A program made the position numbers and the translations under genes. From Imbricaverruca yamaguchii (Eukaryota > Arthropoda > Thecostraca > Neoverrucidae), in the NCBI GenBank assembly GCA_034440575.1, contig JAOTOL010001638.1, positions 3,271,001-3,335,000 of the forward strand: a DNA stretch of 64,000 nucleotides. The letters are read 5' to 3'. This document shows positions 57,143 to 64,000 of the stretch, piece by piece (position 1 is the stretch's first letter; each line of letters opens with the position of its first letter). Below the pieces are notes generated by a model. It did no database searches. It was not told where the DNA came from and saw only the letters and a list, made by a program, of their open reading frames with translations.

Positions 57143-57640
57143 TCAACAGAGATACCAATTCAACAAACGTTCCTTGCACCAATCAACAGGCAATCCAGAC
57201 TGACAATCGCCCAACCGGGCGACCAAACGTTTCAACGCCGACATCCTGTAGCAGGCTATATCTTCCCCAGTCTTAACATTTCCAACTGTGGCCTCATCCG
57301 GGTCTCCCATGTACGTCCGCGCGTACCGGATGTCTGGGAGAACTGATGGCCCGTGGCCTATTATGCCCCCGAGAGGGTACAGCCCACATGGGGAGGGAGA
57401 AGAAACACCCCTGTTCTGCCCGGCTGACGACACGGCGCCGGGCATCGTCACATCCGACCGGCCACTGTCCCACACTGCCGCCTGATGCAATGCTGCCTAA
57501 TGCTGACATAGCCGGAGCAATATCGGCCCTGCGGCCCGTGTCGTCCACACAGCTTAGGTCGGCACATGACCGGCTCACGGTTGCCATGCCATGCCATGCC
57601 GACGGTATCCGCTCGGAGCATTCATGACCGGACTCGTGGG
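57143..57640. other. GC/CpG-rich segment with open frames on both strands
   Basis: A minus frame of 115 codons (57490-57143) and shorter plus and minus frames overlap. The minus C-terminal part (YMGDPDEATVGNVKTGEDIA) is protein-like in composition, but no family is recognised. A short (CCATG)n tract lies near 57588. Confidence 0.3.
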
Positions 57641-57804
57641 GTCCCTGGATTCAGCAGGTCTGCACACATGGGAACCTAATGCCTTGACTCAAGGGAACCA
57701 AAACTAACTTCGTTACAGTACCCAGCCAAGTACAGGAGTACACACGGAGCACGACAATGCGAACCCTGGTTAACTGGGATGTCCAGCACTGCAGGATTAA
57801 GGTC
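57641..57804. other. No recognisable feature
   Basis: Nothing seen. Confidence 0.4.
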
Positions 57805-57992
57805 ACCTCCGCAATCAGTATAACACTTCCGTAATCTATCTACCACGTCCGTAATCTGTCTACCACGTCCGTAATTTGCATGACACATTCGTAATATTCC
57901 TACCACGTCAGTAATCTGTCTACCACATCCATAATCTGTCTACCATTGCCGTAATTTGTCTGCCGTGCCCGTAATCTGTTTACCACTGCCGA
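57805..57992. repeat. 20-bp minisatellite, about nine copies
   Basis: Unit CCGTAATCTGTCTACCACGT repeated with substitutions between 57805 and 57992. The repeats are adjacent, with no unique spacers, so this is not a CRISPR-type array. Confidence 0.9.
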
Positions 57993-58189
57993 TCGGTACC
58001 CTGTGCAGTCGCCACCGGGGTGAGGGGACAGTCGCCCCCTTCCGTGAGACTGAGGGAATTTGAGGAGTTTTGAAATTTGAGGAGGCCCCTATCCGGAAAT
58101 ACACAGGAAAAAGGTGAGTAAAGAGGCCGATGCGACAGACGAGTGTGCTGTCGATTAGGCTTCAAGACTCGCAACCAGGCCTCCGGGAA

Positions 58190-59918
58190 ATCTAGTCAGG
58201 TCTGAGTCCTGAGAGGCGGAGGACAGAGATTGGGAGAAAGCCCCTGAATGAAAATGATACCACCGAGACGGACAACAAGCCACCCAGATAGGACAATAAG
58301 GCTTCCGATGGGTGGCAGAAAATTCTTACCTTGGAAAACGAGGCCCCAAGATGGAAGAGAAGGCCCTTAATTTGACAAATAGGTCGCCTAGGAGATGATG
58401 GGAGGCCCCAGAAATGAAGGGAGTGCCAACAATTGGCACGAAGGACCACAGGATTTCAAAGGAGGACCCCAGGCTTACAAAGGCCACCATGATTGCAAAG
58501 GAGGCCCCAAGATTGCAAAGCAGGTTCCTAATTAACAAATGAGACCTACGAGAGGACGGGAGGCCCCAGAAATCAAGAGAGTGCCAACAATTGGCACGGA
58601 GGCCCCCATGATTGCAAAGGAGGACCCAGGATTGTAAAGGAATACCCCAGGATTGCAAAGGATGCCCCAGGATTGCACGGGAGGCCCTAGGATTGTAAAT
58701 GATTCCCAGGATTGCAAGAGATGCTCCAATATTAAAAAAGAGGCCCATGCTTATCAAGGAGCCTCCAGGATTGCAAAGGAGGCCCAAGGATTGCAGGATT
58801 GGAAAGGAGGCCCATAATTTGAACAATGAGTCACCTAGGATAGGACGGGAGACCCAAGAACTCATGAGAGTGCCAACAATTGATACGGAGGCCCTAGGAT
58901 TACAAAGAATGCCCCATTATTGCCAAGCAGGTCCCAGGATTGCAAAGGAGGCTCATGGGATTGCAAAGCAGGTCCACAGTATTGTAAAGGAGGCCCCATG
59001 ATTGCAATGGAGGCCACAGGTGCCTCCTGCCACGTTTCTGGATCACCCTTTTTCTATCCTAGTGGAATCTTATCCGTTTCGGGGCTGCTTTTGCGTTTTT
59101 AAAACCACGTCTCATATCCACTGGTTTTCCCATATTGGGGCCTCCCATATTGGGAGGTCCCAATATGGGAATGGATGCCCCATAAAATGAGTCGAAGCCC
59201 TAAGACGAAAGAGAAAACCAGTGGATATGAAATGTGATTTCGAAAACGCAAAAGCAGGCCCCAAAACGGGTAAGGTTACACTAAGATAGAACAAAAAGGT
59301 GATCCAGAAACGTGGCAGGAGGCACCTAATTCGGACGAGGACGACACAAGATTAGAAATGAGACCCCATGATGAACGAGGAGGCCCTAAAATAGGAGATA
59401 AAGACCATTCGATAAGAGGATGGCTCCCAGGCGAGAAAGAAGGCCCAAAGGCAGGTAGGAAGGTCACCATGGACTGAACAAGCCAACTGAAATATGAAAG
59501 GTTGCTTGTAATTTGAGCCTGGGAGAAAAGAAGAGTCCACCATAAGATAAGAGGTCACTCTTAAAATTGGAAAAGGTCGAATGAAAACGCAGAGCAGGAG
59601 ACCCTAAAAACGAGATCCCAAATTTGAAAAAGAATTCCTCTGAAAGAGCAAAGGACTCGAGAGGAGTCCCTCAAGACGGAGTATGAGGTCTCCAGGATCG
59701 AATGAGGTCCCGAAGACCGGAGGAAGTTCCCAGGAAATGAGAGAAGTCATTTAATATATGAGTGGTAGCAGGTATGGAAGGAGGTGAGGTTTTCCAAAAT
59801 TGAAGATCCCCTCAAGTCGGGTAGGCTTTGTCAGGTTAGAGGAAGCCCACGAAGCGTGACAGGAGGCCCCTAATTTGGCCGAGAATGCCCCTAGAACGTA
59901 AGAGGAAGCGCATGCCAT
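58190..59918. repeat. Degenerate purine-rich array I
   Basis: Made of irregular units of about 20-35 bp built on GGAGGCCC(C)A. The cleanest part (58440-59000) repeats CCAGGATTGCAAAGGAGGCC. The strand is purine-rich throughout. It is interrupted by a fold-back at 59018-59327 and by B2 at 59920, and resumes at 61329-61480. Confidence 0.75.
59018..59327. repeat. Fold-back inverted repeat with about 111-bp arms inside the array
   Basis: The arm 59018-59128 is the reverse complement, with about 15% difference, of 59214-59327. Shared blocks include CCTGCCACGTTTCTGGATCA, GCTTTTGCGTTTT and CATATCCACTGGTTTT. The 85-bp spacer itself starts with a 43-bp palindrome (59128-59170) built on CCCATATTGGG. 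Confidence 0.88.
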
Positions 59919-59919
59919 G

Positions 59920-61328
59920 TTAACACGCGCCCTGGAGGGCCTCTGAAAATAACGCGCACTGGAGGGGGAGGGGGCGGATTCCGCCCCCCTAAGATCTCAG
60001 CTCCTATGAAGGCTAGAACACCGAAATTCACAGAGTGGATGGGCACTATAGTGAACTCTATTGTGTGCAAAGTTCATGACCTTAGGCCAATATCTTCAAG
60101 GTCAAATGAGGTCAAAATAGCAAACCTTTCTGGTTTTGCGTGGCTTGGCTTGTCATTGTCATGGATCGCTGTGGTTGTGTTCAAATGCTCCAAAATTGGC
60201 ATTAATGATGTTTTGGACAATACTAATGATGCAATACAGATGTCAGATCCGCCATTTGACCTCAGGTCACCTATATAGGAGCACTATTAGGTCATTACCT
60301 GCTCCAGTTTCCGGAACCGGGCTCCCATCCCGACTGCTCCGTTGGGCGGCTCGGCACAATCGGCTTCGCAAATAAAGGAGTGAAATACATGAATAAAATA
60401 TGGAAATGCTTAGGCACACAATGACAAACAGTAGATTTCGGGATGTATAGTGAGTAACATGTAAAGTGACATCAATCGCATGACAGTCATTTGCCTTTAT
60501 GACACATTCCAGTTGATTCGGTTGTTCGGGCTTAGGGGCGCGTCGACTGCTTCGGTCATACAGCGCTCACATTCCAGTTGACCAAGTTTGGTTCCATTAG
60601 CCTATCATGAACTTGATCTGACTTTACCTCGGCGACATAACATGACTTTTAAATTATATAGCATAACAATATGCATCAAACAAGTCGCTAGTGTTGTCAA
60701 AAACACTTCCCTATTGCCAATATACGGGAAGCGCATCAACGCCGATTTTTGTAGTCTGGCGCTGCGAATTGTTTTTACTTTAACGGCCCCTAACTTGAAA
60801 ACTTCTCGGCCGATTTCTACTTTTCTTGCTTTAAACAATGCGCCGCTCATTTCTAAGCAGGTACGCGAAAAAAGTTGCGTATATCGGCCGGTAAAATATG
60901 GTACAATATGTATGAAAATTCGGAAGGATTGGCAGATTTCGCCATACCCCCTCTAGGGCGTGTGTTAACCTGTTATGAGCTTGACCTGACTTGACCTCGG
61001 TTACATGACATGACTCTGGAACAATGTAGCATGACAATGTACATCAAACAAGTCGCTAGTTTTGCCAAGAACACTTCATTTTAGCTAATATACCGGAAGC
61101 GCATCAGCGACGATATTTGTGATCTGGTGCTGAGAAAATCTTTTGACTAGCGACCGCTAACTCGAAAAACTTTCGGTCGATTTTCATTTTTCTTACTTCA
61201 AGCAACGTGCCGGTCTTTTATTGGCAGGTACTCAAAAAATGGCGCATATCCGCCGGTAAAATCTGGAGTTATCTACGAAAAACCGGAGGGGTGGGCGGAT
61301 TTCGCCCCCCCTCCAGGGCACGTGTTAA
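59920..61328 (+). mobile_element. Family B element, copy B2 (1409 bp incl. 65-bp insertion)
   Basis: The best-preserved copy: TTAACACGCGCCCTGGAGGG at 59920 and CCCTCCAGGGCACGTGTTAA ending at 61328. It is inserted in the purine-rich array, which continues on both sides. It contains two AGGTCA sites four bases apart (60099-60114), two right-hand subunits and the SINE-tail insertion at 60503-60581. Without that insertion it is 1344 bp. Confidence 0.93.
60503..60581 (-). mobile_element. SINE-tail-only micro-insertion inside B2, 14-bp target duplication
   Basis: A 51-bp insert (60517-60567), in reverse orientation, lies between CACATTCCAGTTGA at 60503-60516 and 60568-60581. Read on the minus strand it starts AGCGCTGTATGACC. 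B1 (about 11412-11430) and B3 (51177-51200) have the site without an insert. Confidence 0.93.
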
Positions 61329-61480
61329 AGGGCCCCAGAAGACGGGAGATGAGGGCCATTGAATATGGAGGCGGGTAGGACGCACGAGGAGACACCCAAA
61401 GCCGGTAAAGAGGCTCCAGGAAGTGTCACGAGACCACCAAGACGTAGGAGTAGGCCTATAATTTGCAAAAATCTCCTAAG
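61329..61480. repeat. Continuation of purine-rich array I
   Basis: GGGCCCCAGAAGACGGGAGA and following units match the array left of B2, confirming that B2 split it. Confidence 0.7.
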
Positions 61481-64000
61481 AAATGGTGCCGAGTCGTGCC
61501 GCCCACTGGGAAATAACGGTATTGGCCCAAAAAGATCCGGCCGGGCCCCTGAAAATCACGCTGAGCCTGGGGGTACCAAAACTTCACGCCGGAACCATGA
61601 AAATCACGCTACGGACACGACAGGTCGTACCGTTTCCCAACAGTCTCATTGGGACAAAAATGAAGCCGGACAACAACAAACAATCCGGACATGGATAATC
61701 ACTCCGCGGCCCCAACAATGACGCCAAAAACCTCCAAAGCGTATTGAACCCGCAAAAAGTATCGATGTCGCTAAAACTCGAGCTACGGATCCGAGCAAAT
61801 GACGTGGGAACACCAAATATTGCATTGGACTAAAAAAATGTCGCGCCGCAGCCCTTGAAATCGCACTGGGGTCCAAAAGGTCGCGCGAGGCTCCAAAAGT
61901 TGCAGCTGCCCCAAAAATAAATTATCAACCGGAATGTCAAAAACGTTTTAGGTCAGGGAAAAAACGTGTCAGGGCACCGGAAAAAAATCGCACCGGAATA
62001 CTGAAGGATCATATCGGGACCATTGAAAATATTGAACTCAATTTCCGAAAAGTTCGCACCGCGACATGGATCGAATCGACCCCAGCACCGGAAAATTAAG
62101 AACAGGTCCGCCAAAAATTACCCGAAGAATATTTATACACCGAAAGGTGCCATCGGCAAAAAAACTGCCTCGGTTGCCGCAGTAGCATATCAAAGGGGCA
62201 AATTTTACCACCCTCCTGAGACAGATAAGCTCCAAAGAATCGTGCCGGAGCTCCAAAAAGTCGCACTGGGGCTACCAAAATTCGCGCGTCAAAATAATTT
62301 TGGCTCGGCATAAAAAAATTAGAATTCACATCGGGCTCCCAAAAATGGGCGCCTAAGGCCCCATGTAAGCACAGTGTGACGCCATAAATCGCATCGGTAT
62401 CCAAAAATAAAAATAAAGCCGGAGCCCTCCAACGTAAGGTGGATTCCAAAAGATATTAATGTCTGGATCGGGAAAATGGCTTTGGAGCACCAAACATATC
62501 ATCAGATGCCTTCGCAAATCGCGTACTGCCCCGAAAAACGTGCCGGAGCTCGAAACAAAAATCGAGGGGAGATACAAAGCAGGCCGGGATTCGGACTTTA
62601 AAGAAAATTCATAATAGATCCACAAAAATCGCGTTGAGCCATGAAAACGGGCGTTGGGTCCCCACAACCCCGCGCCTGGGCGCGATAAGTCGCGCTGGGA
62701 TCCAGAAAAATCGCACCGAAGCCCCAAAATCGTACTGGGGGCCAACGAGTGTGCGTCAGAAGCCCCAAGTAAATACAACGGCACCCTAGGAGCACAACGG
62801 GGGCCGAAAATGCAACCGGCCCTCCAAAGCAACAGTCTCGCAAAAAGCGACACAGCCTTAAAACATGCGCTGCAGCCCTAAATGAGCATACTGGGAGCTC
62901 TAAAACAATACACCGGAAGCTCTCAAGGCACCTAGAGGTCATACGACTGCACAAGGGTTTGAAAAAGAGGCTGGGGACGCTAAAAGCAACATGGTCCCAA
63001 TAAATCCGGGCAACGAAAAGCAATGTGGACATGGATAATCACTCTGGGGGACCAGCAATGACGCCAAAAGCCTCCAAAGCGTATTGGCCCCCCAAAAAGT
63101 GTCGAGGTCGATACAACTTGCTAAATCGAGGTCGATACATCTAGGGATCTAATCAAATGACGTAGGGACACAAAAGATTACATTGGACTTTGAAAAAAGT
63201 CGCGTCGTAACCCTTGAAAACCACACTGGGGGCCTAAAAGGTCACGCCGGTGCTCAAAAAGTTGCAGCTGCCCCCAAAAATCAATTCTTAGCCGGAATAT
63301 CACTCAGCGGCCTCAAAATTCGGTTCAAACTCCCACAAAACACGTTCGGCACCAGGGAAAAAGTGTCAGGGCACCGATATAAAAATTGCACCGGGAGACC
63401 GAAGAATCCTGCCGGAAAATAAAAATATCACATAATGACCTGAAAATCATAACTGTTCGAAAAGTGCACGCCGAAACTCGATCGTATCAATACCAGCACC
63501 GACAAATTAAGAACAGGTCCGGAAAAAATACCCGGAGGACTTTTATACTCCGAAATGTGTCATGAGCTGAGAAAAACTCCTTCGGTGGCCGCAGTGGCAT
63601 AGCAAAGGGGCAAATGCCCCTCCTTCCTAAGAGGGATAAGCTCCCAAGAATCGTGCCGGGGCCGCCAAAAGTCCCGCTGGCGTCACCAAAATTCGCATAG
63701 AGCGCTCCAAATAAATACGGCGGACCTCAGAAAACTCGCTCCAAGGACCGAAAATCTGCAACAAGACACCTAAGATCACGGTGGGGCCATAACTAATTAC
63801 AACGCGCCCCGCAAACTCGAACCGGTCCCCCAAATATCGCGCTCGGGACCCGCAATTACCATCGGCAGTCCCACAAATTTGGTGTGGTCTTCAAAAATAC
63901 ATGTCGGGTCACAAAAAATTGCGACTAGGGCCCTACATATGCACAGTGTGACCACGATAATCGCATCGGTATCCGAAAAAAAAAATCATGTCGGAGCCCT
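61481..64000. repeat. Degenerate array II (CCAAAAATCGCACCGG-type units) with higher-order repeat
   Basis: Irregular units of about 30-35 bp built on CCAAAA-TCGCRC-GGG. A long-range repeat is superimposed: 61660-62450 matches 63000-64000. Shared blocks include ATGGATAATCACTC (61691 and 63031), CAATGACGCCAAAA, AGTTGCAGCTGCCCC, TTAAGAACAGGTCCG and GCATCGGTATCC (62391 and 63963). The offset grows from 1340 to 1572 bp because of indels. Open frames within are compositional. The array reaches the window edge. Confidence 0.85.

Noticed and set aside
57143..57490. 115-codon minus-strand frame
   Set aside because: Protein-like in places but GC-driven; frames are open on both strands and no homologous family is recognised.
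57805..57992. Regular 20-bp repeats considered as a CRISPR-like array
   Set aside because: Units are head to tail without unique spacers, and the genome is eukaryotic; it is a minisatellite.
61359..63833. Many frames of 60-166 codons on both strands
   Set aside because: They run through degenerate array II and reflect its stop-poor, Arg/Pro/Lys-biased units.

Overview
This is a window of animal nuclear DNA, most likely from an arthropod. It is gene-poor, full of transposon remnants, has long (TG)n, (TA)n and (AC)n microsatellites, spliced-gene signals (TATA box, GT-AG intron, AATAAA) and short interstitial (CCTAA)n tracts, the arthropod telomere type. A mariner-type transposase relic, tRNA-derived SINEs and a CR1-like LINE fit this. 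The species cannot be fixed from sequence alone; a chelicerate or crustacean is a guess.

Only a few genes can be supported. (1) A small secreted Tyr/Pro/Ser-rich protein at 14.16-14.40 kb has a TATA box, a signal peptide and a probable second, non-coding exon at 16.94-17.1 kb. (2) An intact, intronless ten-helix EamA/SLC35G-type transporter lies at 38.6-39.9 kb (minus). (3) A second copy of that transporter at 55.66-56.84 kb (minus) is broken by a 77-bp net deletion and has lost its ATG. Three further stretches (5.4, 24.7-25.0 and 49.9-50.3 kb) look like possible exons but are weakly supported.

The rest is repeats. A CR1-like LINE with endonuclease and reverse transcriptase is open except for one 2-bp slip (30.4-33.5 kb, minus). 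A badly decayed second LINE lies at 53.2-55.2 kb and a decayed mariner-like transposase at 40.3-40.7 kb. Three non-autonomous DNA-transposon families are bounded by TTAA: family A (about 835 bp, seven copies), family B (about 1.33 kb, three full copies, one short copy and one fragment) and family K (about 1 kb, one copy). Family C ends in GGATCCAG-type termini and occurs as many fragments. Two satellite-like families with units of about 300 bp (E) and about 271 bp (F) occur as blocks in opposite orientations. Minisatellites of 20, 22, 44 and about 71-85 bp are present. Two large, highly degenerate arrays fill 58.2-64 kb, and B2 is inserted in the first of them.

The most unusual feature is a set of four very short (40-51 bp) insertions, each flanked by 14-16 bp target-site duplications. 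Each consists only of the 3' tail of the tRNA-derived SINE seen at 45.56 kb and 1.68 kb. Their 5' ends fall within about 5 nt of one another, just downstream of a conserved CCAATC...GATTGG stem-loop in the parent SINE. Two of the four have identifiable empty sites elsewhere in the window.

Other points are a CREB/ATF palindrome kept in all seven A copies, nuclear-receptor-type AGGTCA repeats inside A, B and K, a large A/A inverted repeat, and a deletion junction in the transporter pseudogene filled by an inverted copy of adjacent sequence.
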